64,000 bases of DNA from Cryobacterium sp. SO1 (GCF_004210215.2 NZ_CP067394.1:3720001-3784000), one strand, 5' to 3'; counted from the stretch's first letter, positions 35,177-44,167 are shown. The notes: generated by a model not told the origin, from the letters alone. Translations and numbers: made by a program.

Positions 35177-35866
35177 CTAGCTATGCGAGGTTCCCGCAGT
35201 CGCAGCCGAAGGTTGGCGCTCGTGGACTGAGACGTCATTCCACTGAAAAAGTAGGTGCTCCAGGCTGCCTAACCCAGTCCAGTGGTGAGCGCGGATGCCA
35301 GCTGCGGCGGCAGCGGCAATATTGCCTTCTCGGTCGTCGAAGAAGGAGATATCAGTGGGCGTCGTGCCCAGCTGCTTTACAGCCATCTGCCAGACAGCGG
35401 CATCGGGCTTCGCGCTTCCGAGTCGGGCCGAGGTCATGATGTGGTCGAACAGCTGAGTCCACGTCGCCGCCTGCAGGATGTCAGCGAGCTCGTGGGGAGC
35501 GTTAGAGAGTATCGCGAGGGAATGACCGGCCGCTTTGCAGCGCTCCAGTGCGGCTAGTGTCGCGGGCGACGGAGAACTCCAGCGTTGCTGTTCGAGTGTG
35601 ACGAGCGATCTGATCGTTCCATCGTTCGGATGAGGCGCGCCTGCGTCGTTGGCGACCTCTGTCCAGAACCAGGCAGCAGATGCACCGCGGTCGTAGGCAT
35701 CGCGGTGGCTGTCGAAGGATCGTCGAACTCCAGCCAGCGTGGCGGGACTGTCATCTCCTGAGAGTTCATTGGCGAACGCGGCGAAATCGTGGGGGCTTTC
35801 AATGAGGACCCCGCCAACGTCAAAGAGGAGCCACTTCGTACGGTACGGAACCTGTGAGGATGAAAT
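35177..35866 (-). CDS. HAD-superfamily hydrolase, apparent ATT start
   Basis: 229 aa. All four HAD motifs are present: I in LLFDVGGVLIES, II in LAILSNAPHE, III in GSAKPDAAVW and IV in ISFFDDREGN. The chain is open from the stop at 35177 to beyond 35866, but there is no in-frame ATG, GTG or TTG before motif I. An ATT at 35866 sits five bases after AAGGAG, so initiation at ATT is likely. The first Asp-x-Asp motif is DVGGV, as in HAD-IA proteins of the phosphatase/epoxide-hydrolase group. It is divergent from the LacI gene. Confidence 0.75.
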   Translation of the reverse strand: MSSSQVPYRTKWLLFDVGGVLIESPHDFAAFANELSGDDSPATLAGVRRSFDSHRDAYDRGASAAWFWTEVANDAGAPHPNDGTIRSLVTLEQQRWSSPSPATLAALERCKAAGHSLAILSNAPHELADILQAATWTQLFDHIMTSARLGSAKPDAAVWQMAVKQLGTTPTDISFFDDREGNIAAAAAAGIRAHHWTGLGSLEHLLFQWNDVSVHERQPSAATAGTSHS

Positions 35867-35876
35867 ATTGTCTCCT

Positions 35877-35890
35877 TGGTCTGGAAACCA
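35877..35890. promoter_or_regulatory. LacI-type operator candidate 1
   Basis: TGGTCTGGAAACCA overlaps the ribosome-site side of the HAD gene. It shares GAAACCA with the site at 35906 and with TGGGATCGAAACCA before the ABC operon. Confidence 0.5.
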
Positions 35891-35905
35891 CGTATGTAGT
35901 CTCGT

Positions 35906-35919
35906 TGTGATAGAAACCA
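35906..35919. promoter_or_regulatory. LacI-type operator candidate 2
   Basis: TGTGATAGAAACCA ends four bases before the LacI ATG, a position fit for autorepression. Confidence 0.45.
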
Positions 35920-35922
35920 GTT

Positions 35923-36948
35923 ATGGGTAAAGACCGCGAGCCAACGATTTATGCGGTCGCCGAGCGGGCTGGCGTTTCGAAGTCGGTCGTCTCGCGAGTG
36001 GTCAGTGGCCGCGGAAGTGTCAGCCTCTCTGCTCGCGAGCGGGTGCTGACGGCAGCGGATGATCTTGGCTATCGCGTGAACCTGACTGCGCAGGCGCTGC
36101 GATCTGGTCGAGGTCAGCTGGTGGGGTTGCTTCTGCGGTCGTCGGTGTCTCCTTTCTACGGGCGCCTGATGTATGAGTTGCAGCGCGAGGCCTCCGCCGA
36201 GAACGCGAGGTTGGTGGCGGTGACCGGCAACCTGGACGACGCGAGTGAGCGTGAGGCGCTTGAGACGCTGCTCGAGCTCCGTGTGGCCGCGGTCATTATC
36301 GGTAGTGGCCGCATTCCGGCGGCGGTGGTCAATGATGTGGCAGCGCGAGTACCGACGATCATGATCGAACGTGAACAAGGTTCCGTCCTGACTGACATTG
36401 TTGGTTTTGATGGGACTCTTGTCGGACGCGAAACGGTTGAGCGATTGTGGGACGCGGGCCACCGCGCTGTGTATTTCTTTGACCACCTCCTGAGCGCGTC
36501 CGCGGTCCCGCGCCGTGTTGGATTCATGTCGGCCGCTGAGGAACGCGGCCTGCACGTCACGGTGGTCGATGCCGGCTATGACTACATCCCGGGCCTTGTC
36601 GTTGCGTCCCGGACGTTTGCAGAGCTGCGGAACAATCCCGCCATCTCCGCCGTCGTGACCCTGGGTCATGAGGCTGCCGAAGCCGTACTGGAGACCGCTG
36701 CACAGCTCAAAGTATCCGTGCCAGGCGATCTCACTGTCGTTACGTTGGCACTGCCGGACGAGGCACTTTCCGGTCAGTGGGATCTCACGGGGTTTCGAAG
36801 CGACACCGCGGAGCTTGCTGGCGCCGTTTGGTCGTTGCTCCGCTCTCGCCTGGCCGACCCCGATCGGCCCACGAGCGCCGTGGCGGTCCCGAGGCATCTG
36901 CACGAGGGCAACACGTTCGGGGCTGCCACGGCGTCTGTCATGCGCTGA
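35923..36948 (+). CDS. LacI family transcriptional regulator
   Basis: 341 aa. Helix-turn-helix and hinge: TIYAVAERAGVSKSVVSRVV followed by YRVNLTAQALRSGR. The periplasmic-binding-protein-like sensor domain is complete, ending near PRHLHEGNTFG. Divergent to the HAD gene and convergent with the 2H phosphoesterase gene, overlapping it by 11 bp. The repeated GAAACCA motif at its own promoter and at 40761-40789 suggests it controls both. The effector is unknown. Confidence 0.88.
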   Translation: MGKDREPTIYAVAERAGVSKSVVSRVVSGRGSVSLSARERVLTAADDLGYRVNLTAQALRSGRGQLVGLLLRSSVSPFYGRLMYELQREASAENARLVAVTGNLDDASEREALETLLELRVAAVIIGSGRIPAAVVNDVAARVPTIMIEREQGSVLTDIVGFDGTLVGRETVERLWDAGHRAVYFFDHLLSASAVPRRVGFMSAAEERGLHVTVVDAGYDYIPGLVVASRTFAELRNNPAISAVVTLGHEAAEAVLETAAQLKVSVPGDLTVVTLALPDEALSGQWDLTGFRSDTAELAGAVWSLLRSRLADPDRPTSAVAVPRHLHEGNTFGAATASVMR

Positions 36949-37639
36949 GTCGGACGCTTTCGAGCACCTCCCACCTCATCGATTGCCAGTACTTTCCAGT
37001 CCAGTCTTCAGAGGTGAGCCTGTAGAGGGTGATGGTGTCCGCCAAGAATGTCGATGGATGGTCGAGATCGAGTTCTTCGAGCACCTCCAGCAGCTCGTCG
37101 AGTAATTCCGGATGTCCGGCACCATCGTGCCCAACGACGGTGACATGCCCGCGGGTCGTCTCGCTGGAGGCTGCCTTGCGGGATTCGATGAATCTGTCGC
37201 TGCTGGGGAACACGGTCAGCGACGACAACGCGTGAAACAGCTTTTCCATGACTGCGCGCAGATCCCGGTTCACAGTGCCGGTGCCAGTGCCGGTGCCGTC
37301 TCCGTCGATGTCATAGCCGATGGAATCGACGAACTGTCGGCCGAGTCCAGCGTTATGCACTGTGAAGGGGGCTACCTCAGCCAACGCATCCTTGATTGCT
37401 GCCCTCAGGTCTGTCTCGGTCGCGTTGGGCGCGAGAGCGATGCTTCCGACGAGGGTGGCGTGGGGCGGAAAAGCCGCGGCGGCCGTGAATCCGAACTGGC
37501 CGGATGCGATGCCGAAGGCGGTGATGCAGTCTCGGATCAGTTCCGGAGAGGGGCGCAGGAACACGCCATATCGGTGCGGGCTCGCATAGTGCTCGACCAC
37601 TGTTCGCTGGCTGTTGTGGCTGAGTGTGACGCCGGTCAT
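36938..37639 (-). CDS. 2H phosphoesterase superfamily protein
   Basis: 233 aa. Two HxTx motifs about 125 residues apart, FPPHATLVGSI and RGHVTVVGHD, define the 2H fold of 2'-5' RNA ligases and cyclic phosphodiesterases. A Gly-Asp/Gly-Thr run between them (GDGTGTGTGTV) is encoded by a hexanucleotide repeat. It starts within the stop of the ABC binding-protein gene (ATGA overlap), so it belongs to the importer operon. This suggests that the imported compound is, or becomes, a cyclic phosphodiester. The specific substrate is not known. Confidence 0.72.
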   Translation of the reverse strand: MTGVTLSHNSQRTVVEHYASPHRYGVFLRPSPELIRDCITAFGIASGQFGFTAAAAFPPHATLVGSIALAPNATETDLRAAIKDALAEVAPFTVHNAGLGRQFVDSIGYDIDGDGTGTGTGTVNRDLRAVMEKLFHALSSLTVFPSSDRFIESRKAASSETTRGHVTVVGHDGAGHPELLDELLEVLEELDLDHPSTFLADTITLYRLTSEDWTGKYWQSMRWEVLESVRLSA

Positions 37640-38988
37640 TGGGCGGCTCGTGCGTTATAGGTCGCGAGGATTTCCTGCGCGGCGCTCTCTGCCGCTTCGA
37701 AGGCCGTCGTCACGTCGGCCCCGTTGACGATTTGCTCCATAGTGGCCTGAAGCGCGGTTCGGGTCTCTGTGAGCGCTCCAGTGTGGCAGCCGGCGGTCGC
37801 GGTCGTCCCGGGCGTCGCTGCGAGCTGCTCGAGGAGCACTTCCTGCGGGGCTGTCGCATCGCCTGCCAGCGCTTCCTGAACGGTGACCTGGCTCGGCAGG
37901 TACCCAGAGGCACGGAAGATTTCCTCCTGGCTCGAGGCCGAGCCGAGGAAGGCAGCGAACTCTGTCGCGGCAGCCTTCTGCTCGTCCGACTTGTCCTGGC
38001 CCATGACCCACACGGAGTTACCACCTGGCACGGCCCCGCCGTCGGAGTTTTCGACGGGGAATGGCGCTGAGACGAAGTTGTCGCCGAGGGCGTCGCTGAT
38101 GGTCCCCAACGTTCCGGACGAGCCGAACAGCATGGCCGAGGTCCCACTCGTGAAGGCGCTCATGGAGGCGTTGCCATCAGTCCCGACGTTCAAGGCCGCG
38201 CCAGAGGCGAAGAGTTCCTGGAGCCGGGTCCAGATCGCGATTTGCGCGGGATCGGTGTAGTTCATTGAGGTGACCGGTTCGGTGCCGACACCATTCCCCG
38301 GGGTGCAGTACACGACGCCGGCTGCGGCACTGAACTCCTCGTTCCACCACGGACTCAAGTGGAAAGTGAGGCCGGGGCTGCCAGTGGTTGTGTGGATCGT
38401 CTCTGCCCAGTCGAAGACCTCGTCGAAGGTTGTCGGCGGCGTCGACGGGTCGAAGCCGGCTGCGGATGCAAGATCGGGGTTGACGTACAGGAACGGCTGC
38501 GAAGTCATGACCGGGACAGAGGTGAGCTCGCCATCGACGGTGTAGTAGCTCTTGACGGAGTCGATGAGGCCGGCGAAGTCGTAGTCGACGCCATACTGCT
38601 CGATTGCCTTCTGCGCGGAAACGGTGACACCGGAGTCCAGCATGAATCCGCTGGTGATGTCACTCGCCTGCATGAGGTCGGGTATGTCGCCGCTAGCGAC
38701 CCCGTTGGTGAATTTGGCGAGAAGGTCGGAATAGCTGCCCTGGAAAACGAGGTTGACCGTGATGCCCTGCTCGTTGTTCGTGTTGAAATCGTCGGTGAGC
38801 TGCTCGAGCACCTCGCCGGCTGGCCCCGAGGACGCATGCCAGAAGTCGACAGTGATCGGCGCCTCGGCAGAAAGCGGGGTGGTAGGCGTACCGCTACATG
38901 CGGTCAGACCCATGGCGATTACTGCGAAGCCGGCCGCGGTGGTCCCACGCCGGGCCTTCTGCGTGCGGGTGGTGGTCAGGTGAATCAT
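37636..38988 (-). CDS. ABC transporter extracellular solute-binding lipoprotein
   Basis: 450 aa. Signal peptide with lipobox GLTAC, then a family-1 binding-protein fold (ITVDFWHASSGPAGEVLEQL, SGDIPDLMQASDITS, NSVWVMGQDKS). The closest visible resemblance is to UgpB-type binders of glycerol phosphate and glycerophosphodiesters. It overlaps the permease gene before it and the phosphoesterase after it by four bases each. Confidence 0.87.
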   Translation of the reverse strand: MIHLTTTRTQKARRGTTAAGFAVIAMGLTACSGTPTTPLSAEAPITVDFWHASSGPAGEVLEQLTDDFNTNNEQGITVNLVFQGSYSDLLAKFTNGVASGDIPDLMQASDITSGFMLDSGVTVSAQKAIEQYGVDYDFAGLIDSVKSYYTVDGELTSVPVMTSQPFLYVNPDLASAAGFDPSTPPTTFDEVFDWAETIHTTTGSPGLTFHLSPWWNEEFSAAAGVVYCTPGNGVGTEPVTSMNYTDPAQIAIWTRLQELFASGAALNVGTDGNASMSAFTSGTSAMLFGSSGTLGTISDALGDNFVSAPFPVENSDGGAVPGGNSVWVMGQDKSDEQKAAATEFAAFLGSASSQEEIFRASGYLPSQVTVQEALAGDATAPQEVLLEQLAATPGTTATAGCHTGALTETRTALQATMEQIVNGADVTTAFEAAESAAQEILATYNARAAQ

Positions 38989-39824
38989 CGGTTTGCTCCT
39001 TGGGTTAATCCCTTGACGAGATTGCGTTGGCCAAAAATGACGAGAAAGACTGTGGGCAGCGACACGAGAACGGTGCCGGCGAGCAACGAACCGATATCGG
39101 TGACGGAGGAATCGGCGAGCGATGCGACACCCACCTGTGCGGTGCGGGATTCTGGGCTCTCCGTGACGATCAGCGGCCAGAGGTAGCCGTTCCAGGCGGC
39201 GATGGCACTCGTAACGATCACGGTGACGACCGCCGGTCGGCAGAGCGGAATGAGGAATTGCATCAAGAATCGTAAGGGGCCTGTCCCGTCCAGCAGCGCG
39301 GCCTCACGAATTTCGGTCGGGAAGGAAAGAAAAGCCTGCCGGAGAAGGAAGATCGAGTAGGCAGATGCCGCGTAGGGGATGAATACTGCCGTCAACGTGT
39401 CATACAGGCCGAACGAGCGAATCGTCAGATAGTTGGCCACGATCGTCGTCTCGGACGGGATCATCATCGTGACGAGAAAAACCGCGAGGAGCACACCGGC
39501 GAATCGACGTAGGCGGCCAAAGACGAGTGCGTAAGCCGCCAGAAGGGAGGTTACGAGTTGCAACGCCGTCTGCGCCAGTGTCACCAACACAGAGTTGAGT
39601 CCCTGTTGGAGAAGCGGGGCCCGGTCAAAGGCGCTCACGACGTAGTCGATCGTCCACTGGCCGTCGATGAGTCGCTGGAGCGACGCGATCGGATCCGTCG
39701 TGCCCGAGAAGGTACCCAGCACGGCCACCGCCGCCGGGAAGATGACCAGCAAGACGACAACGGAGATATAGCCGACGAGGGTGAGCCGACCGATGCGTCC
39801 AGTGACGGTTGTGGAGCGAGCCAT
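38985..39824 (-). CDS. ABC sugar-type permease, MalG/UgpE-like
   Basis: 279 aa, about six helices. The EAA loop reads REAALLDGTGPLRFLMQFLIPLCRPA. The tail ends close to the membrane (GQRNLVKGLTQG), as in UgpE. Partner of the permease that ends at 39824; the two genes share one base. Confidence 0.87.
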   Translation of the reverse strand: MARSTTVTGRIGRLTLVGYISVVVLLVIFPAAVAVLGTFSGTTDPIASLQRLIDGQWTIDYVVSAFDRAPLLQQGLNSVLVTLAQTALQLVTSLLAAYALVFGRLRRFAGVLLAVFLVTMMIPSETTIVANYLTIRSFGLYDTLTAVFIPYAASAYSIFLLRQAFLSFPTEIREAALLDGTGPLRFLMQFLIPLCRPAVVTVIVTSAIAAWNGYLWPLIVTESPESRTAQVGVASLADSSVTDIGSLLAGTVLVSLPTVFLVIFGQRNLVKGLTQGANR

Positions 39825-40744
39825 CAGTACGCCACCTTGCGGTCGAGGAAGCGGAACTGCACAGCCGTGACCAGTACGATCAGCAGCAGGAGGACTATGC
39901 CGCGCGCGGACGCCGCGGCATAGTCTGAGGTCCCGCTACCAAAAGCGGCCTGATAGATATCGATCACGAGGGTATGGGTGGCGTTGGCGGGACCGCCCTG
40001 CGTAAGCACCTGAATCGCAGTGAACTCGCGCATCGCGCCGATGGTCTCCGTCACGATGAGGAAGAACAGCGTCGGCGAGATGATCGGCAAGGCGACGTGT
40101 CGCACACGTCGCAGCAGGCCGGCCCCGTCCAGACTCGCTGCCTCGAGTACGTCTTCGGGGACTCCGTCGAAGGCGGCAAGCAGAAGCAACACCGTGAAGC
40201 CGAGCCCAACCCATGCGTCAACGATAATGACCGACCAGATCGCGACTGCCGGATCCGTTAGCCAGCCCACACCATCGATGCCGACGAATGAGAGGAGTCG
40301 GTCCGCGGCTCCGGTCTCCGGCTGGTAAATGCTCCGAAATGCCAGGCCCGCCGCAGCTACGGAGACCGCCATGGGAATCATGACGGTGGCACGGATGAGG
40401 CCGGTACCGCGGAGCCGGGTGGTGAGTGGGATTGCAACCGCCAACCCCACCAACAGCGTCGCTACTACGCTGCCGACCGTGAAGAGCGCCGTCACCGAGA
40501 TGGTGTGCCAGAAGTCGGACGACTGGAACATGCGTGCGTAGTTGTCAAATCCAACGAAGCCGGTGGGCTGACCGAACAGGTTCGTGCCTTGCATGGACAT
40601 GAAAATGGTGCGCACGAGAGGCCAATACTCAAACACGAGCATCGCGGCCAGAGCCGGAACGACGCACAATACTGCCCACCGTGGAGTGGTGATGCGGCGT
40701 CGGGTGCTCCGCACCGCCGGCATTCGGGTGGTCGGAAAAGACAT
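39824..40744 (-). CDS. ABC sugar-type permease, MalF/UgpA-like
   Basis: 306 aa from the ATG at 40744. About six helices; EAA loop LEAASLDGAGLLRRVRHVALPI. First gene of the four-gene importer operon. Two operator-like palindromes lie just upstream (40761-40789). The operon has no ATPase gene, so a shared ATPase of the MsiK/UgpC kind elsewhere in the genome is presumably used. Confidence 0.87.
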   Translation of the reverse strand: MSFPTTRMPAVRSTRRRITTPRWAVLCVVPALAAMLVFEYWPLVRTIFMSMQGTNLFGQPTGFVGFDNYARMFQSSDFWHTISVTALFTVGSVVATLLVGLAVAIPLTTRLRGTGLIRATVMIPMAVSVAAAGLAFRSIYQPETGAADRLLSFVGIDGVGWLTDPAVAIWSVIIVDAWVGLGFTVLLLLAAFDGVPEDVLEAASLDGAGLLRRVRHVALPIISPTLFFLIVTETIGAMREFTAIQVLTQGGPANATHTLVIDIYQAAFGSGTSDYAAASARGIVLLLLIVLVTAVQFRFLDRKVAY

Positions 40745-40760
40745 GGTTACCTCAGGTTCT

Positions 40761-40789
40761 TGGGATCGATCCCATTGGGATCGAAACCA
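40761..40789. promoter_or_regulatory. Paired LacI-type operator candidates
   Basis: TGGGATCGATCCCA (perfect palindrome, 40761-40774) is followed after one base by TGGGATCGAAACCA (40776-40789), 17 bp before the permease ATG. The second shares TGG and GAAACCA with the site at 35877. This links the importer operon to the LacI gene at 35923. Confidence 0.6.
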
Positions 40790-40956
40790 CTGTCGCAATG
40801 AAAGCCTTCCGTCTGCAAACTGAGATGTACTCGATCGTGATGTCTTCACTCGGCGTTCATCGAGTGGCCATGTATGCGCACCTGGCTTGGCGCACCGAGG
40901 AAGTCGGTGCTGAGTCGCCATCGGGATGGCCGCCCCGTGTTGTACGTCTCGCGGGG

Positions 40957-40990
40957 TGACGATGTAGGCGTCGTCGCCGGTGACGATGTG
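40957..40990. repeat. Left terminal inverted repeat of the DDE/AAA transposon
   Basis: Contains two TGACGATGT words 24 bp apart; a third lies at 41037. Confidence 0.8.
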
Positions 40991-41059
40991 TTTTAGCGCG
41001 ACCGGATTTGGTGTCTGCTCGTCGGCGGCGTCAGGCTGACGATGTCCGGATAGACGAAG

Positions 41060-41095
41060 GGCCCGGCGTGCGATCTTTGCGGATCACGCCGGGCC
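41060..41095 (+). other. Strong stem-loop before the first transposon gene
   Basis: GGCCCGGCGTG pairs perfectly with CACGCCGGGCC across a 14-base loop. It lies 25 bp before the ATG at 41120, with no T-run, so it may control expression rather than terminate transcription. Confidence 0.55.
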
Positions 41096-41119
41096 ATTCT
41101 GACGCGTAAAGGCGCGCTG

Positions 41120-41797
41120 ATGCTCACGGTAAGTCATGATTCTGTTGTTGTCGAGTTGGACCTGCGGGTCGGGCGCGTGGTCTGCCCGGATTGTGGTGGC
41201 CGATTACGTCCGTGGGGGTGGGCCCGGGCGCGTGTGATCCGCGATGGCCTCGTCACGGATTGGGCTTGTCGTCGCCTTCGCCCGCGCAGGTCGAGGTGCG
41301 CGGTCTGCGGCGGCACGCATGTGCTGCTCGAGGTGCGGTTGGCCGTGCGGCGGGCCGATGCGGCCGAGGTGATCGCGGCGGCGGTCGAGGCGAGGACAGT
41401 GCTGGGTTGGGGCCACCGGAAGATTGCCGCGGGCTGCGGCAGGCCGGTCTCGACGGTCCGTGGTTGGTTGCGCGCTTTCGCCGCCTCGGCCGGTGCGATC
41501 GGCGAGCGGTTCACGGGGTTGTTGGTGCGGGACGCTCCCGATTCGGTGGTGCTGTGGCCCAAACCGGCCGGCACCGCTCGGGGTGAGGCGTTGTCGGTGT
41601 TGATGGCGTATGCGGAGGGACTGGGGCGTCGGTTTGCCGCGACCGTCACGGTGACGTGGATCCAGGCGGGTATCGCTACGACGAACGGGCGGCTGTTTTG
41701 CTCGAGCTGGTGGGCTGGCGCTCCCAACACCAACAGGCCCTTATGCCAGACCGGGGCGGCGGGAAGGGTGGCAGGAGCGCCTGCCATATCCCTGTGA
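41120..41797 (+). CDS. Zinc-ribbon helix-turn-helix protein (DUF6431-like)
   Basis: 225 aa. An N-terminal zinc ribbon has Cys pairs CPDCGG (about residue 19) and CAVCGG (about residue 55). A helix-turn-helix follows (LGWGHRKIAAGCGRPVSTVR). Proteins of this type accompany DDE/AAA transposons in Actinobacteria. DNA binding at the element ends or repression are the plausible roles. I assign the DUF number from memory of the pattern. Confidence 0.65.
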   Translation: MLTVSHDSVVVELDLRVGRVVCPDCGGRLRPWGWARARVIRDGLVTDWACRRLRPRRSRCAVCGGTHVLLEVRLAVRRADAAEVIAAAVEARTVLGWGHRKIAAGCGRPVSTVRGWLRAFAASAGAIGERFTGLLVRDAPDSVVLWPKPAGTARGEALSVLMAYAEGLGRRFAATVTVTWIQAGIATTNGRLFCSSWWAGAPNTNRPLCQTGAAGRVAGAPAISL

Positions 41798-41828
41798 TGG
41801 GCGTCTTCACTGTTTGAGAGGACCTTTC

Positions 41829-43358
41829 ATGCCCGCAACACCGCCGACCCTCCCTCCGACGCTGCCACCGGCAGTGCCGCGGGTTTCCCCGGCACGCCCT
41901 GCCGTGTCTTTGCTCGTGCCGGCCGGGTCACCGTCGGAAACGGCAGTGCGCCGCGACCGGACGGAGAAGATCGCCCTGTTCCGGTATCAGCTCATCCGCG
42001 CTGCCGCCGATGCCAGCGTCACGACGCGGCAGCGCGGTCCGATGGTGCGGGACCTCGCGGCGATGGTGCATCCGGGGCCGTTTGGCGGCACGGTGACGGT
42101 TTCTAAAGACACCATCGACCGGTGGATTCGGGCCTGGCGGGCCGGCGGGTTCGACGCGTTGAAACCCCGCGGCCGCGCCCAGGGCGCCGTGACGCCGGCG
42201 CAGATCCTGTCCTTGGCCGCGACCCTGAAACGCGAGCGGCCCGCCCGCACCTCAGCGCAGGTGCGCCGCATCATGATCGATACCCTCGGCGACGCACCTT
42301 CCGAGTCGACGTTGCTGCGGCACTTCCGCACGCTGGAACTCCCGACCGGAGTCCGCGAGGTCTTCGGCCGGTTCGAAGCGGACTACCCCAACGAAATGTG
42401 GGTCGGTGACGGCCTCCACGGCCCCCGGATCAACGGGCGGAAAACGTATCTGTTCGCGTTCCTCGATGACCACACCCGCCTCGTCACCGCGGCCCGGTGG
42501 GCCTACGCCGAAGACTCCGTCCGCCTCACGGCGGCCCTCCGCCCGGCGTTGGAATCCCGCGGTATTCCGGGCACGATCTATGTCGACAACGGGAGCGCTT
42601 TTGTTGATGAGTCCCTCTCTCGGACCTGCGCACGCCTGGGAATACGGTTGACGCATTCGAAGCCGTATCGTCCGCAGGGCCGCGGGAAGATCGAGCGGTT
42701 CTTCAACACCGTCAACTCGCAGTTCCTCACCGAGATCACCGTCGTCGACACCGCGACCGGCGTCGTCGATGCCGGGGTGGGCAGCATGGTGACGTCATTG
42801 GATGAGTTGAATGCGTTGTTCAGCTCGTGGGTGGAGATGGTTTACCACCAGGCCACACACTCCACGACGGGGCAAACACCTTTGCAACGCTGGGACGCCA
42901 GCTGGGCCGGCCGCAAACCGGTGCGGAAATCGCGGGACGAGATCGCGGAAGCGTTCCGGTGGTCGACGATCCGCACCGTGACGAAGTCCGCGACGGTGTC
43001 GTTGCAATCCAACACTTACCAGGTTGATCAGCTCCTCGTCGGCAAACGGGTGGAGCTGGTCTATGACCCCTTCGACCTCGCCGGGCTGATCACCGTCTCC
43101 GCCGGCAACGGCGTCCCGGCCGGCATCGCCGTCTTGAGCGAGATCCGGCGGCACGTGCATAAAAAGGCCGCCACGGCCGCTGCCGACAGCATCGAGACCG
43201 GTGCGAAGAACGCCGTCTCCGGCATTGACTACCTCCGCCTGGTCGAGACCCGTCACAAGGGCACCATGGCGGGCGAGCCGATCAGTTTCGTCAAAGCGTC
43301 CACCTCGAAACGGGCCGCGGTCGTCTTCGTGCCGAGCGTCCAGGAGGCCGTCCGATGA
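41829..43358 (+). CDS. DDE integrase-type transposase
   Basis: 509 aa from the ATG at 41829, preceded by GAGAGG. An N-terminal helix-turn-helix region (ISKDTIDRWIRAWRAGG-like, residues 80-100) precedes an rve domain: Asp in EMWVGDGLHGPRI, Asp in IYVDNGSAFVDE and Glu in PYRPQGRGKIERFF. A Mu-type C-terminal beta domain follows (VSLQSNTYQVD). It overlaps the ATPase gene by four bases, the TniA/TniB arrangement. Confidence 0.87.
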   Translation: MPATPPTLPPTLPPAVPRVSPARPAVSLLVPAGSPSETAVRRDRTEKIALFRYQLIRAAADASVTTRQRGPMVRDLAAMVHPGPFGGTVTVSKDTIDRWIRAWRAGGFDALKPRGRAQGAVTPAQILSLAATLKRERPARTSAQVRRIMIDTLGDAPSESTLLRHFRTLELPTGVREVFGRFEADYPNEMWVGDGLHGPRINGRKTYLFAFLDDHTRLVTAARWAYAEDSVRLTAALRPALESRGIPGTIYVDNGSAFVDESLSRTCARLGIRLTHSKPYRPQGRGKIERFFNTVNSQFLTEITVVDTATGVVDAGVGSMVTSLDELNALFSSWVEMVYHQATHSTTGQTPLQRWDASWAGRKPVRKSRDEIAEAFRWSTIRTVTKSATVSLQSNTYQVDQLLVGKRVELVYDPFDLAGLITVSAGNGVPAGIAVLSEIRRHVHKKAATAAADSIETGAKNAVSGIDYLRLVETRHKGTMAGEPISFVKASTSKRAAVVFVPSVQEAVR

Positions 43359-44167
43359 GTATTGACACCCTGCAATCGCACTACGGTTTCACCCGCATGC
43401 CCTTCGCCCGGGACATTCCGCCGCAAGCCTTGCACCCGCACCCTTCGCACCGGGAAGCGATTGCCCGCATCGATTGGTGCGTCAGTCAACGCCAACTCGG
43501 CGTGATCAGCGGTGAAGTCGGCGCCGGGAAAACCATCGCCGTTCGCGCTGCCCTCGCTCAACTGGAGCCCTCCCGGCACCAGGTGATCTACATTCCCGAT
43601 CCGACGATCACGATGCGCGGCATTCATACTCGCATCGTCACCGCGCTCGGCGGCACCCCCGCGTTCTTCTCCGGAGTGCTCGCCTCGCAAACTGCGGCGC
43701 TGCTCGCCGGGGAGCTCGACGAACGCGCCCGCCTGCCCGTGGTCGTGATCGATGAAGCACACCTGCTCACCAACACCGATTTGGAAGCCCTTCGCATGCT
43801 CACCAACAGCGATATGGACACGGGCTCGCACTTCGCGATGCTGCTCATCGGCCAGCCGACGCTGCGGCGCAGGCTCAAGCTCGCGGTGCTCTCGGCGCTG
43901 GATCAACGCATCTCCACGCGCTACACAATCACCGGGATGAACGCAGGCGACACCACGGATTACGTCCGTCAGCACTTGAAGTTCGCGGGCCGGTCCGACC
44001 CGCTCTTCTCCGACGACGCGATCCATGCCATCCACCTCGCATCGCGCGGTTATCCGCGGGCGGTGAACAACCTCGCCGTTGCCGCTTTGATCGCGACCTA
44101 CGCCGCCGATAAAGCGATCGTCGACCTGGCCGCCGCGCAATCGGCGATCACCGAGAACAGCGAGTGA
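43355..44167 (+). CDS. AAA ATPase, TniB/ExeA-like transposition protein
   Basis: 270 aa. Walker A GEVGAGKTI, Walker B VVVIDEAHLL, and a sensor-type LLIGQPTLRRR. It begins YGFTRMPFARDIPPQ, as in ExeA/TniB proteins. It probably activates the transposase and chooses targets. It starts at the ATG overlapping the transposase stop. Confidence 0.88.
   Translation: MSIDTLQSHYGFTRMPFARDIPPQALHPHPSHREAIARIDWCVSQRQLGVISGEVGAGKTIAVRAALAQLEPSRHQVIYIPDPTITMRGIHTRIVTALGGTPAFFSGVLASQTAALLAGELDERARLPVVVIDEAHLLTNTDLEALRMLTNSDMDTGSHFAMLLIGQPTLRRRLKLAVLSALDQRISTRYTITGMNAGDTTDYVRQHLKFAGRSDPLFSDDAIHAIHLASRGYPRAVNNLAVAALIATYAADKAIVDLAAAQSAITENSE

Noticed and set aside
35554..36903. 449-codon minus-strand frame over the LacI and HAD genes
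   Set aside because: Wrong frame for the HAD motifs and antisense to a clear LacI protein.
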